DNA from: SZUA-430 sp044220975
GTDB lineage: Bacteria > Pseudomonadota > Alphaproteobacteria > Micropepsales > Micropepsaceae
NCBI GenBank assembly: GCA_044220975.1
Contig: JBGAPZ010000012.1
Coordinates: forward strand, 1 to 64,000
Direction: 5' to 3'
Length of the DNA stretch: 64,000 bases
Below are positions 1 through 8,405 of the stretch, piece after piece. The notes under the pieces are model-generated. The model was not told where the DNA came from and did not search any database. It saw nothing but the letters and a program-made list of their open reading frames with translations. Position numbers and translations under genes: made by a program. The first letter of the stretch is position 1, and each line of letters begins with the position of its first letter.

Positions 1-72
1 GCGCAGAATCTGAGCCCGCCGCGCCGTCGCACCGATCCGCCGTTTCACGTTGTCTTTCCGGGTCTGTGCCAC
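1..72 (-). CDS. TetR-family regulator, N-terminal fragment (clipped by window edge)
   Basis: Only 24 codons are in the window. A GTG start at 72 is preceded on the minus strand by a GAGG five bases away. The peptide begins MAQTRKDNVKRRIG and reaches RRAQILR, which resembles the basic leader and first helix of TetR-type repressors. It diverges from the RND efflux genes, and the gap between them holds a dyad that suits a TetR operator. Divergent TetR repressors next to RND pumps are common, so local autoregulated control of the pump is the natural inference. The call rests on a short peptide and is tentative. Confidence 0.45.
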   Translation of the reverse strand, partial: MAQTRKDNVKRRIGATARRAQILR

Positions 73-129
73 TTCGGCCTCGAATACACCGCCGCAGTAA
101 TGTGAAACCGTTTGCAGACCTTTATCAAG

Positions 130-175
130 TTGACACTGTCCACTTATATGATAAAGATGAATGAAGTGTACAGCG
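130..175. promoter_or_regulatory. Candidate operator in the TetR/RND divergent promoter region
   Basis: Two half-elements face each other: CACTGTCCACTT at 134-145 and AAGTGTACAGCG at 164-175. They match as an inverted repeat at 10 of 12 positions with 18 bases between them. The left arm overlaps a smaller dyad, TTGACA-C-TGTCCA at 130-142, whose TTGACA could also be a -35 hexamer for the efflux genes. Position and symmetry suit a repressor site. No experimental site is known to me. Confidence 0.45.
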
Positions 176-194
176 TTCACTTGGGGTGATCGTC

Positions 195-1259
195 ATGAGG
201 CAGCACCGAAGTGCCGTTGCCGCCGCTGTCGTAGCGACCGCCGCGGTCGCGCTGTCTTTGCTCCTGGCGCCAACGCCTGCGGCAAAACCCGAAGCGCAAG
301 CGGTGCCGGTCCGGATTGCCGTGGCCGCCCCTGCGGCGCGAGCTGGTGAAATCCGCGCTACGGGCACCTTGGTGTTCAAGCGTGAAATGACGCTGAGTTT
401 CAAGGTTGCGGGCATCATCAAGACCTTCAACGTAGAATCGGGCAACACCGTGAAAGCGGGCGCCGTGCTCGCGCAGTTGAATCCGTCGGACGTGGGCGCG
501 AGGGACCGCGAAGCACAAGCGACCCTCGACAATGCGAACGCTGCCTTGCGCCGCGCAAAGGAACTTCAAGCCAAGGGCTTTGCCAGCCAAGCTCGCGTGG
601 ACGACGCCATGATGGCCGTCACCCGCGCCCGCGCCGCGAGCGACGCTTCCTCGTTCGACGCCGCAAAGGCCGACCTGCGTGCACCCACCGACGGCGTGAT
701 CTTGGCCCGCCTTGCCGAACCGAACGAAGTTGTTTCCGCCGGCAAACCGATTCTGACATTTGGCGACGCCAGCGGCGGGTTGGTGTTGATCGTGCCCGTG
801 TCCGATAGCCAAATCACGCGCCTGCGCGAAGGCGATACCGCGTCGATCTCATTCTCGGGCCTGAAGCCGGCAGCTGCCACCGTTACGCGCCTCGCTGCAA
901 AAGCGGATGCGCGCACCGGAGCTTTCGATGTGGAGCTGAAATTCGCTGAGGCACCGCCGGGCGTACGCTCCGGCCTTGTCGGCGAAGCGCTCATCGCGCC
1001 CTCGATAAGAGACAAGGCGAGCACTTACCTCGCGATCCCGGCCCTGGCTCTTCTAGAGGGCCGCGGCGACACGGCCGGCGTCTTCATCGTCGATGCGCAA
1101 GCCAAGGCGCAGCGCCGCTCGATCCGCGTTGCGGGTTTCCTCGACGACCTCGTGCTGGTCGCCGAAGGACTGAAACCAGGCGACAAGGTTGTCACCTCTG
1201 GCGCGCCTTATCTGCGCAACGGCCAGATCGTCACGATCGTCGCCGACCCGCAATCGTGA
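195..1259 (+). CDS. RND efflux periplasmic adaptor subunit (HlyD/AcrA family)
   Basis: This 354-residue protein would bridge an inner-membrane RND pump to an outer-membrane channel. It opens with a hydrophobic signal or anchor (about residues 8-27). A split biotinyl-lipoyl domain follows, with VESGNTVKAGAVLAQL in the first half and the RAPTDGVI strand in the second. Between them is a short coiled hairpin rich in Ala, Arg and Asp, and beta-barrel and membrane-proximal domains follow. ATG 195 is preferred because GGGG lies 8 bases upstream; GTG 186 is also in frame. The stop overlaps the GTG start of the permease, so the two are translationally coupled. No outer-membrane factor gene lies nearby. 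Confidence 0.9.
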   Translation: MRQHRSAVAAAVVATAAVALSLLLAPTPAAKPEAQAVPVRIAVAAPAARAGEIRATGTLVFKREMTLSFKVAGIIKTFNVESGNTVKAGAVLAQLNPSDVGARDREAQATLDNANAALRRAKELQAKGFASQARVDDAMMAVTRARAASDASSFDAAKADLRAPTDGVILARLAEPNEVVSAGKPILTFGDASGGLVLIVPVSDSQITRLREGDTASISFSGLKPAAATVTRLAAKADARTGAFDVELKFAEAPPGVRSGLVGEALIAPSIRDKASTYLAIPALALLEGRGDTAGVFIVDAQAKAQRRSIRVAGFLDDLVLVAEGLKPGDKVVTSGAPYLRNGQIVTIVADPQS

Positions 1260-4200
1260 GCGCGCTTTCCGCTTTCTTCGTCCGGAACTGGCAATTCACG
1301 CTGGTTCTCTTCGCAGGCCTTGCGGTCTTCGGCGTCAACGCGCTGCTGACAATCCCGCGCGCCGAAGATCCAGCCTTCCCGATCCCGGTCTACATTGTTC
1401 GCGTCATCCTGCCCGGCGCGAGCCCTGCAGAGATGGAAAAGCTCGTCGCTAAGCCCATCGAAGATGCGATCGATGCGTTGGAAGATGTGAAAGAGGTCCG
1501 CTCTGTCAGTCAAGACGGCGCTGCCGTGATCACGAGCGAGTTCGCATGGGATGTCGACGTCGATCGTAAATTCGACGAGGTCGTACGCGAGGTCAACGTG
1601 CTCCGCCCGTCGCTGCCGAACGGCATCGTACGCGTGGAGTTGGAAAAAGCCTCAACCGCGCTGACCAATATCGTGCAGGTAGCCTTCGTCGGCGACGGCA
1701 TTTCCTATCGCGAACTGGAAGATGCCGCCGACGACTTGCGCGACATCATCGACCGTATTTCCGGCGTGAAGGACGCGCGCGTTTTTGGTGCCCCGAAAAC
1801 AGAAGTCCGCGTCGCCGTCGACATGGGCAAGCTTTCGCAGTGGGCGATCCCAGTGACCGCGGTCGCGAACGCGCTAAAGTCGGAGAGCATCGATGCCCCG
1901 CCTGGCGTGATCTACGTGGGTGACCGCCGCTTCAACGTCAAGGCGACCGGCGCGTTCGACTCGCTCGAAGAGGTTCGCCAAACGGTTCTTCTCGCCGCAA
2001 ACGGCAGAACGATTCGCGTCGGCGACATTGCCGACGTGACGTGGGCATACGACGAGCAGCGCCACGTCGCCCGTTGGAAAGGCAAGCCTGCTGTCTTCCT
2101 GGCCGCGACGCAAAAGGAAGGCGAAAACGTCTTCAACGTCCGCGACCGTATCCACGAAGCGATCGATACGTTCGAAAAAGAACTTCCCCAGGGCATGACG
2201 ATCATGCGCGGCTTCGATCAGTCGAAGAACGTCTATCATCGCCTCTCGGGCCTCGTACGCGACTTTTCGATCGCGCTCGCGCTTGTGCTGGTGACGCTGC
2301 TGCCGCTCGGCTTCCGCGCATCGCTCGTCGTGATGATCTCGATTCCGCTCTCGCTCGCGATCGGCGTCGCGATACTGAAGATGACAGGCTTCACGCTAAA
2401 TCAGCTTTCGATCGCGGGTTTCGTCCTCGCGCTGGGCCTGCTCGTGGACGACTCGATTGTCGTCACCGAGAACATCGCCCGCCACCTGCGCGAAGGCATG
2501 TCGCGTCTCGAGGCGGCGGTCGCCGGGTCGCAGCAGATCGGCGTCGCGGTCGTCGGCTGCACCGCGACGCTGATGCTGGCCTTCACGCCGCTTCTCTTCA
2601 TGCCGGAAGGCGCAGGCTCGTTCATTCGTTCGCTGCCGGCATCAGTTCTCTACACCGTTGCAGCGTCGCTCTTTGTCTCCCTCACGGTGATCCCGTTCCT
2701 GGCCAGCCGCATGCTCTCCGAGCGCGAGCACCCGGAAGGCAACTGGCTGTTGCGCGTCGTGATGTCGGGCATCCACCGCTTCTACCGGCCGTTGCTGCAC
2801 ATCGCACTCGGCCGTCCGCGCCTAACGCTGCTCATTGCAGCCATACTCTTCGGCCTGTCGCTGCTGATCGTGCCGCGCTTGGGCTTCAGCCTGTTCCCAC
2901 CCGCCGAAGTGCCGGAAGTGCTGATCAACGTCGAACTTCCCGATGGCGCCGCGATGAGCGAAACCGACAAGGCGCTGCGAAGCGTCGAGAACATTCTCGC
3001 GAAATCGACCGCCGTCGATTGGTACATGTCGAACCTCGGCCACGGCAATCCGCAAATCTTTTACAACGTCCGGCCCGAGCAGGAGAAAGCGAACCACGCC
3101 TCCGTCTTCGTCGGCTTGAAGGAATGGAGCACGCGCGAAACCCCGACACTGCTCGATGCCTGGCGTGACCAGTTCAAGAAGATACCCGGCGCTCAAATCA
3201 TCGTTGTCGTATTCGAGAACGGTCCGCCGCTCGAAGCTCCGATCGCCGTCCGCATTTCGGGCAAAGAGATGGGCACGCTGAAAGACCTCGCCGCTCGCGC
3301 CACGGCACTCATAGAATCCGTGCCCGGCGCGCGCGACGTCGTCAACCCTCTGCGTCTCGAACGCACCGACTTGAACCTTGGCCTCGACACGTCGAAGGCG
3401 GCGGCGCTCGGCATACCGGCCGGCGTCGTCGATCAAACCGTGCGCATCGCGCTTGCGGGGGACATCGTCGGCCGCTACCGCCAGTCCGACGGCGACGAGT
3501 TCGATATCGTATTGCGCTTGCCGTTCGCTGGGCGGCACGAATTGACCGCGCTCGACGAAATCTACGTACCAGTGACGCAAGGCCCTGGCGTACCGCTCAG
3601 CCTGATCGCGAACCCGAAACTGCAAAGCGAACCCGCTCGCATCGATCGCTTCCAGCGCGAGCGCACCGTCACGATCACCGGCCGCACCGAGAACGGATAC
3701 CTGACTTCGCGCGTGACCGACGCCGCGTTGGCGAAGTTGCGCACGTTGCCGTTGCCGCCTGGCTATCGCCTGTCCGCTGGCGGCCAAGCAGAAGCGCAAG
3801 CGCGCTCGTTCGGCAGCCTCGGCAACGCGGTCTTGCTCGCACTGTTCGGGATCATGGCGGTACTGATCCTTGAGTTCCGCTCGTTCAAAACCTCGGCCGT
3901 CGTGGCAGGCGTTATCCCGCTCGGCATAATCGGCGGCCTCGTCGGATTGTGGGTGGCGGGCTATCCACTCGCCTTCACTGCCGTCATCGGCTTCATCGCG
4001 CTGATCGGCATCGAGATCAAGAATTCGATCCTGCTCGTCGACTTCACCGAACAACTGCGCAGCGAAGGCGTGCCGCTGATGGAAGCGATCGAGCGCGCCG
4101 GCGAGATTCGCTTTCTACCAGTACTGCTGACCAGCGCCACGGCAATCGGCGGCCTATTCCCTCTCGCGGTCGAGTCCTCGGGCCTCTACTCGCCGCTCGC

Positions 4201-4291
4201 CATCGTCATCATCGGCGGCCTTGTCTCCTCGACGTTCCTGTCGCGACTGGTCACGCCGGTCATGTACCTGCTGCTCGCGCCGAAGGATTGA
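1256..4291 (+). CDS. RND efflux transporter permease subunit (AcrB/MexB superfamily)
   Basis: This 1011-residue inner-membrane proton-drug antiporter has the usual length and duplicated 2 x 6 helix layout with two large periplasmic loops. The proton-relay residues are present: the double Asp in GLLVDDSIVVTEN of TM4, and the Lys of GIEIKNSILLVDF of TM10. The substrate cannot be read from sequence. It starts at GTG 1256, inside the adaptor stop codon, and forms a two-gene operon with it. An outer-membrane channel must come from elsewhere in the genome. A convergent regulator gene lies downstream. Confidence 0.95.
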   Translation: MSALSAFFVRNWQFTLVLFAGLAVFGVNALLTIPRAEDPAFPIPVYIVRVILPGASPAEMEKLVAKPIEDAIDALEDVKEVRSVSQDGAAVITSEFAWDVDVDRKFDEVVREVNVLRPSLPNGIVRVELEKASTALTNIVQVAFVGDGISYRELEDAADDLRDIIDRISGVKDARVFGAPKTEVRVAVDMGKLSQWAIPVTAVANALKSESIDAPPGVIYVGDRRFNVKATGAFDSLEEVRQTVLLAANGRTIRVGDIADVTWAYDEQRHVARWKGKPAVFLAATQKEGENVFNVRDRIHEAIDTFEKELPQGMTIMRGFDQSKNVYHRLSGLVRDFSIALALVLVTLLPLGFRASLVVMISIPLSLAIGVAILKMTGFTLNQLSIAGFVLALGLLVDDSIVVTENIARHLREGMSRLEAAVAGSQQIGVAVVGCTATLMLAFTPLLFMPEGAGSFIRSLPASVLYTVAASLFVSLTVIPFLASRMLSEREHPEGNWLLRVVMSGIHRFYRPLLHIALGRPRLTLLIAAILFGLSLLIVPRLGFSLFPPAEVPEVLINVELPDGAAMSETDKALRSVENILAKSTAVDWYMSNLGHGNPQIFYNVRPEQEKANHASVFVGLKEWSTRETPTLLDAWRDQFKKIPGAQIIVVVFENGPPLEAPIAVRISGKEMGTLKDLAARATALIESVPGARDVVNPLRLERTDLNLGLDTSKAAALGIPAGVVDQTVRIALAGDIVGRYRQSDGDEFDIVLRLPFAGRHELTALDEIYVPVTQGPGVPLSLIANPKLQSEPARIDRFQRERTVTITGRTENGYLTSRVTDAALAKLRTLPLPPGYRLSAGGQAEAQARSFGSLGNAVLLALFGIMAVLILEFRSFKTSAVVAGVIPLGIIGGLVGLWVAGYPLAFTAVIGFIALIGIEIKNSILLVDFTEQLRSEGVPLMEAIERAGEIRFLPVLLTSATAIGGLFPLAVESSGLYSPLAIVIIGGLVSSTFLSRLVTPVMYLLLAPKD

Positions 4292-4336
4292 TTGCGCGCG
4301 CTCCGCAGAGAGAGAGGCGTCGGCGGTATACGGCGA

Positions 4337-4355
4337 GCAGAGCAACGCGCTCTGC
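4337..4355. terminator. Stem-loop between convergent genes
   Basis: GCAGAGC and GCTCTGC form a perfect 7-bp stem around an AACGC loop, 46 bases after the RND permease stop and 22 bases before the end of the convergent regulator. No strong T-run follows on the plus strand, so efficient intrinsic termination is uncertain. Confidence 0.35.
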
Positions 4356-4377
4356 CGCCAACCGTTTCGTCAAGCCT

Positions 4378-5874
4378 CTAGGCCGCTCCCGCGCGCGGTT
4401 CGTCGATGCCCATCTCGCGCAGCTTGCGATAAAGCGTCGAGCGGCCGATGCCGAGCCGCCGCGCGACTTCCGACATGTGCCCCTCGTATTTCTCGATCGC
4501 AAAGCGGATGAGTTCGAACTCGATCTCTTCGAGCTTGCGCAAATGCCCGTCCATCCCAACGACGTTGAGGCCTTCGCGATTGCCTGCACCGACTTCCAAC
4601 GCCGGCGCGTGCGGCGGAGCCGAAATCGGCACGTATTTTGGGCGAGCACCCTCGATTTCGTCGTCGAAGCCCGTCGAACGGACGGCGATGCCGAGCTGGC
4701 TTGCCACCTGCGGAAAGTCGCTGGCGTGCAGGCAGTCGCCGTCGCACAAGACCACCGCACGGAACACGGTGTTTTCGAGCTGGCGGATGTTGCCGGGCCA
4801 ATTGAAGTTGACGAGCATGTCGAGCGCCGCGGGTTCGATGCCCACGAGCTTCTTGTTCTCCTCCACCGCAAAGCGGCGGATGAAGTGCGCGACCAGGCCT
4901 GGGATATCCTCGCGCCGTTCGCGCAGCGGCGGCAGCGCGATAGGAAACACGTTCAGACGGTAGAACAGATCTTCGCGGAATTTGCCTTCCTGAACCTGCT
5001 GCTGAAGGTTTCGGTTCGTCGCCGAGATGAGGCGGATATCGACCTTCACGGGCCGCTTCGCGCCGACCGGGTCGACCTCGCCCTCTTGAATCGCACGAAG
5101 AAGCTTGACCTGCATGTCGAGGCGAAGCTCGCCGATTTCGTCGAGGAACAACGTGCCGCCGCTCGCTTCTTGAAACTTACCGATGTGCTTGTCGACAGCG
5201 CCGGTGAACGCACCCTTTTCGTGCCCGAACAGAATGCTCTCGATCAGCGTATCGGGAATGGCGCCGCAGTTCACCGCAACGAACGGCTTGCCGGAGCGGT
5301 CGGAGCCGCCCTGAATAGCGCGCGCGACGACCTCTTTGCCGACGCCGCTTTCTCCCTCGATCAGGATTGGAATATTCGACTGCGCGGCGCGCTCGGCCAT
5401 GCGCAACACGACGCGCATCGAAGGGCTTTCGGCGATCAGATCGCCAAAGCTCAAACGACCATCGTTGACCTTCTTTAAGCGCTGCACCTCACCGGTCAGC
5501 GCCTTGAGCTTGAGCGCGTTCTGCATCGAAACTTGAATGCGTTCGGGAGAGGCGGGCTTCACCAGAAAGTCGTCGGCCCCGGCTCGCATCGCGCCCACGG
5601 CGGTGTCGATCCCGCCCTGCGCGGTGAGCACGATCACGGGAAGCGTCGGATGCGTCGGCCGCAGCTGCTGCAACACGCCAAGGCCGTCCAACCCCGGCAT
5701 CACTAGATCGAGCAGAACCAGGCTCACATTGGCCCCTTTGGGACCGTGCAGAACGTCGAGCGCCTCTTGGCCCGACGACGCCAGGAGAACCTGAAACCCG
5801 CACCGCTCAGCTTGCGCCTGCATCAGCCGGCGTTGCGTCGGATCGTCGTCAACAATAAGCGTCGTATGCGCCAT
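4378..5874 (-). CDS. Sigma-54-dependent response regulator (NtrC class)
   Basis: The 498-residue activator has three parts. A receiver domain (about 1-125) has acidic DDD at 9-11 and phosphoacceptor Asp56 in LLDLVMPG. A central AAA+ domain carries Walker A GESGVGKE, the sigma-54-contacting GAFTGA loop and Walker B GGTLFLDEIGEL. A C-terminal Fis-type helix-turn-helix contains RRLGIGRSTLYRKL. It should activate RpoN promoters once phosphorylated. No histidine kinase is adjacent, so it is an orphan here. I chose ATG 5874 because the receiver begins at once; an in-frame GTG at 5925 would add 17 non-conserved residues. Confidence 0.93.
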   Translation of the reverse strand: MAHTTLIVDDDPTQRRLMQAQAERCGFQVLLASSGQEALDVLHGPKGANVSLVLLDLVMPGLDGLGVLQQLRPTHPTLPVIVLTAQGGIDTAVGAMRAGADDFLVKPASPERIQVSMQNALKLKALTGEVQRLKKVNDGRLSFGDLIAESPSMRVVLRMAERAAQSNIPILIEGESGVGKEVVARAIQGGSDRSGKPFVAVNCGAIPDTLIESILFGHEKGAFTGAVDKHIGKFQEASGGTLFLDEIGELRLDMQVKLLRAIQEGEVDPVGAKRPVKVDIRLISATNRNLQQQVQEGKFREDLFYRLNVFPIALPPLRERREDIPGLVAHFIRRFAVEENKKLVGIEPAALDMLVNFNWPGNIRQLENTVFRAVVLCDGDCLHASDFPQVASQLGIAVRSTGFDDEIEGARPKYVPISAPPHAPALEVGAGNREGLNVVGMDGHLRKLEEIEFELIRFAIEKYEGHMSEVARRLGIGRSTLYRKLREMGIDEPRAGAA

Positions 5875-6181
5875 TTTAAGGGCCCCACCATATTTTGGTT
5901 TATCTTGGGACCAACCATGGCTCACGCGCGGTAAAGGTGACGTTTAAGGTGTCTCAGCTTGGGTCGATTTCGCTGGATTTGGGGTGCCCGCCCGGTCGCT
6001 GTTGTCGCAGCGCTACACTCCGTCTCGAATCAGAGCCTATGGGGCCACAACGTCTTGCAAGTGGCAGGGCTTAATGAAAAGTTTAACTCGCTTTTCTGAT
6101 GTCCGGCTCGCGGGGGTTGCTCTGCTAAATGAGCGAGCGAATGGGGATACCGGAAAACGCATCGAGGGGGTGAAGCGCGGC
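5875..6181. other. Intergenic region between divergent genes
   Basis: About 300 bases separate the NtrC-class regulator start from the lipoprotein start. The plus-strand lipoprotein frame stays open back to an upstream start at 5984, but its translation before 6182 is Arg/Ser-rich and not protein-like. I see no RNA gene. Promoters for both flanking genes presumably lie here. Confidence 0.5.
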
Positions 6182-6541
6182 GTGCAGGATCTGGGGGATC
6201 TTGTACGCCGCTGCTGTTTCTGGGCTGTTTTTGGCGCTTTAGCCGCCTGCGAGACCTTCGAAGTTGGCCCCTTTCTCAAGGAACAGATTACGGGCGACAC
6301 CTGGCGCGCGTGTCTCGCCCGCGAATACCAGCTCCAGGCGAAGATAGCGGTTCGAAGCGGCCGCAACTGGGACAAGGCAACCCGCTTAGCATCCGTCGGA
6401 CAAGCCGCCCTGAATGGCGAGAAAATCGCCCCCACCCTGGGCGACCAGACCTGCGCTTGCGCCACGGCCCAGACCCGCGTCGATGCCGCGGCAATCAGTT
6501 TCGACGAAGCCCGCACCGCATGTCACACAGGGCAACCATGA
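6182..6541 (+). CDS. Small putative lipoprotein coupled to an ABC1 kinase
   Basis: From GTG 6182 the product is 119 residues. A short N-region with two Arg leads to the hydrophobic stretch CCFWAVFGALAAC, whose LAAC makes Cys23 a credible lipidation site. The mature part has a regular TWRACLAREYQLQAKI helix and a second Cys pair (CAC). I do not recognise the family. The stop overlaps the ATG of the kinase gene by 4 bases, which suggests coupled translation and a shared process. The start is uncertain: GTG 6170 and a start at 5984 are in frame, but only a start near 6182 puts the lipobox at a normal distance. Confidence 0.6.
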   Translation: MQDLGDLVRRCCFWAVFGALAACETFEVGPFLKEQITGDTWRACLAREYQLQAKIAVRSGRNWDKATRLASVGQAALNGEKIAPTLGDQTCACATAQTRVDAAAISFDEARTACHTGQP

Positions 6542-7884
6542 CCGATGAAAAGAACACGCTCAGCCGCCGCTTAAAACGCTACGCCGACGTGACAAGCGCG
6601 GTGGGGGGCGCGGCTGCGCGCATGGCCGGCTCCCGGATGCTGGGCCTTGAGCGCAACAACAAGACCGAGGCGAGCGATCTGAAGGTCGCTCTAGGGAACC
6701 TGAAGGGTCCCTTGATGAAGGTCGCCCAGATGCTCTCGACGGTGCCGGACGTCATTCCGGCCGACTTCGCAGCTGAACTGTCCACCCTGCAAACCCAAGC
6801 GCCGCCAATGGGCTGGCCGTTCGTGCGCCGCCGCATGCAAACCGAACTCGGGCCCGCCTGGGAGCAAAAGTTCAAATCGTTCGAGCGCGAGGCCGCCGCC
6901 GCCGCGTCCCTCGGCCAAGTTCACCGTGCAACGGCCAAGAACGGCCACAAGTTGGCGTGCAAGCTCCAGTACCCTGACATGGCTTCCGCGGTCGAAGCCG
7001 ATCTTGCGCAACTCAGGCTCATCTTCTCCCTCTACCGTCGTATGGACCGCGCGATCGACCCATCGGAAATCGCAGAAGAAGTCGGCGCGCGCCTGCGCGA
7101 AGAACTCGACTACACGCGCGAAGCAGCCCACATGGACCTCTATCGCGCAATCTTAAAGAGTATCGGCACGATCCACGTTCCCAACGTGGTGCCGGATCTG
7201 TCGACCGGCCGCTTGCTTACCATGAGCTGGGAGGAAGGCAGCCCGATCCTCGATTTCAAACAGCACTCGCTTGCCGACCGAAACAATATCGCGCTTTCGC
7301 TGTTCCGCGCCTGGTGGCATCCGTTCAGCCACTACGGCGCAATCCATGGCGACCCGCACCTGGGGAACTACACGATCCGTGAAAACCTGGAACTCAATCT
7401 GCTTGACTACGGATGCATCCGCACCTTCAAACCGAAATTCGTCGGCGGGGTCATCGATCTTTACCGCGCACTGGAACAGGGTAAGCCCGAGCTCGCGGTC
7501 CACGCTTACGAAACCTGGGGCTTCGCGGGTCTAAAGAAGGAAGTCATCGAAACGCTGAACATCTGGGCCCGCTTCATTTACGCGCCGCTGCTCGACAATC
7601 GCGTGCGCACGGTTGCCGACGGCGTTGAGCCGGGTGCATACGGCCGCAAGGAAGCGTTCGAAGTACACAAGCGCTTGAGCCAACTGGGCCCCGTCAAGCC
7701 GCCACGGGAATTCGTCTTCATGGACCGCGCCGCGATCGGCCTCGGCGCCGTGTTCCTGCATCTTCAAGCGGAGTTGAATTTCTACAAACTCTTCAACGAA
7801 GAGATCGAGAACTTCACGTTGGCCACCGTCGCCAAGCGCCAGAAGGCCGCATTTGAAGCTGTGGGCGTTCCACTCCCGACTTAA
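6538..7884 (+). CDS. ABC1/UbiB (ADCK)-family atypical kinase
   Basis: This 448-residue protein-kinase-like ATPase belongs to the AarF/UbiB/COQ8 family, which supports ubiquinone and lipid homeostasis. Visible elements are the Ala-rich loop AAAAASLGQVHRA, Lys142 in LACKLQYP, the catalytic loop HGDPHLGN (His270, Asp272) and metal-binding Asp290 in LLDYG. The family's KxGQ motif reads KVAQ at 61-64, so its Gly is Ala. ATG 6538 overlaps the lipoprotein stop. Quinone metabolism is inferred from family; the in vivo substrate is unknown. Confidence 0.88.
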   Translation: MTDEKNTLSRRLKRYADVTSAVGGAAARMAGSRMLGLERNNKTEASDLKVALGNLKGPLMKVAQMLSTVPDVIPADFAAELSTLQTQAPPMGWPFVRRRMQTELGPAWEQKFKSFEREAAAAASLGQVHRATAKNGHKLACKLQYPDMASAVEADLAQLRLIFSLYRRMDRAIDPSEIAEEVGARLREELDYTREAAHMDLYRAILKSIGTIHVPNVVPDLSTGRLLTMSWEEGSPILDFKQHSLADRNNIALSLFRAWWHPFSHYGAIHGDPHLGNYTIRENLELNLLDYGCIRTFKPKFVGGVIDLYRALEQGKPELAVHAYETWGFAGLKKEVIETLNIWARFIYAPLLDNRVRTVADGVEPGAYGRKEAFEVHKRLSQLGPVKPPREFVFMDRAAIGLGAVFLHLQAELNFYKLFNEEIENFTLATVAKRQKAAFEAVGVPLPT

Positions 7885-7952
7885 GCGACGCTACGAAACA
7901 GGTCCGCCATTCGCTCTAGGCGATGCACAACCGACCTCGTTAAACTCGCCGC

Positions 7953-8405
7953 ATGACCGACGACCTCCTCGAAGAATACGCGCCCGAGATTCCTGAAGGA
8001 TTCTCGCGCATGAACTGGTTCCAAGGCTTCGGCCGACAGATCGGCCCGATGTATGAGCGCGTGAACCCGGACAAGACCTACATCCGCGCCTTCTTAGTCT
8101 CCGAAGCCCACACGAACGGCATGAAGAACTGTCACGGCGGCATGCTGATGGCGTTCGCGGACATGGCGCTTGGCCACGCGATCACCTTGGCCTCAAACCG
8201 CTATTGGGTCACGGTGCGCATGGTGACGGACTTCGTCGATGCCGCCCAAATCGGCGACTGGGTCGAAGGCACCGGCACGATCGCCGGCCACGACAGCGAC
8301 ATCTACACGGTCACCGGCCGCATTTGGTGCGCCGAGCGCACGATCATGACCGCCACCGGCATCTTCAAGGCCTTAGGCACACGGCCACAAAGGCGCAAAG
8401 CCTGA
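7953..8405 (+). CDS. PaaI-type hotdog-fold thioesterase
   Basis: The 150-residue protein matches the PaaI/YbaW-like acyl-CoA thioesterases. NCHGGMLMAFADMALGHAI contains the His-Gly-Gly turn and the Asp on the central hotdog helix that serve in catalysis. The strands around TVRMVTDFVDAAQIGDWVEG complete the fold. It probably hydrolyses a small acyl-CoA in the cytoplasm. Its stop overlaps the start of the alpha/beta hydrolase (TGATG), so the two are co-translated and may act on related esters or thioesters. Confidence 0.85.
   Translation: MTDDLLEEYAPEIPEGFSRMNWFQGFGRQIGPMYERVNPDKTYIRAFLVSEAHTNGMKNCHGGMLMAFADMALGHAITLASNRYWVTVRMVTDFVDAAQIGDWVEGTGTIAGHDSDIYTVTGRIWCAERTIMTATGIFKALGTRPQRRKA

Noticed and set aside
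2041..3168. 375-codon plus-strand frame inside the RND permease
   Set aside because: Arg-rich shadow of a well-supported membrane protein; typical of GC-rich coding DNA.
2822..4054. 410-codon minus-strand frame opposite the RND permease
   Set aside because: Antisense shadow with no recognisable domain and no ribosome-binding site.
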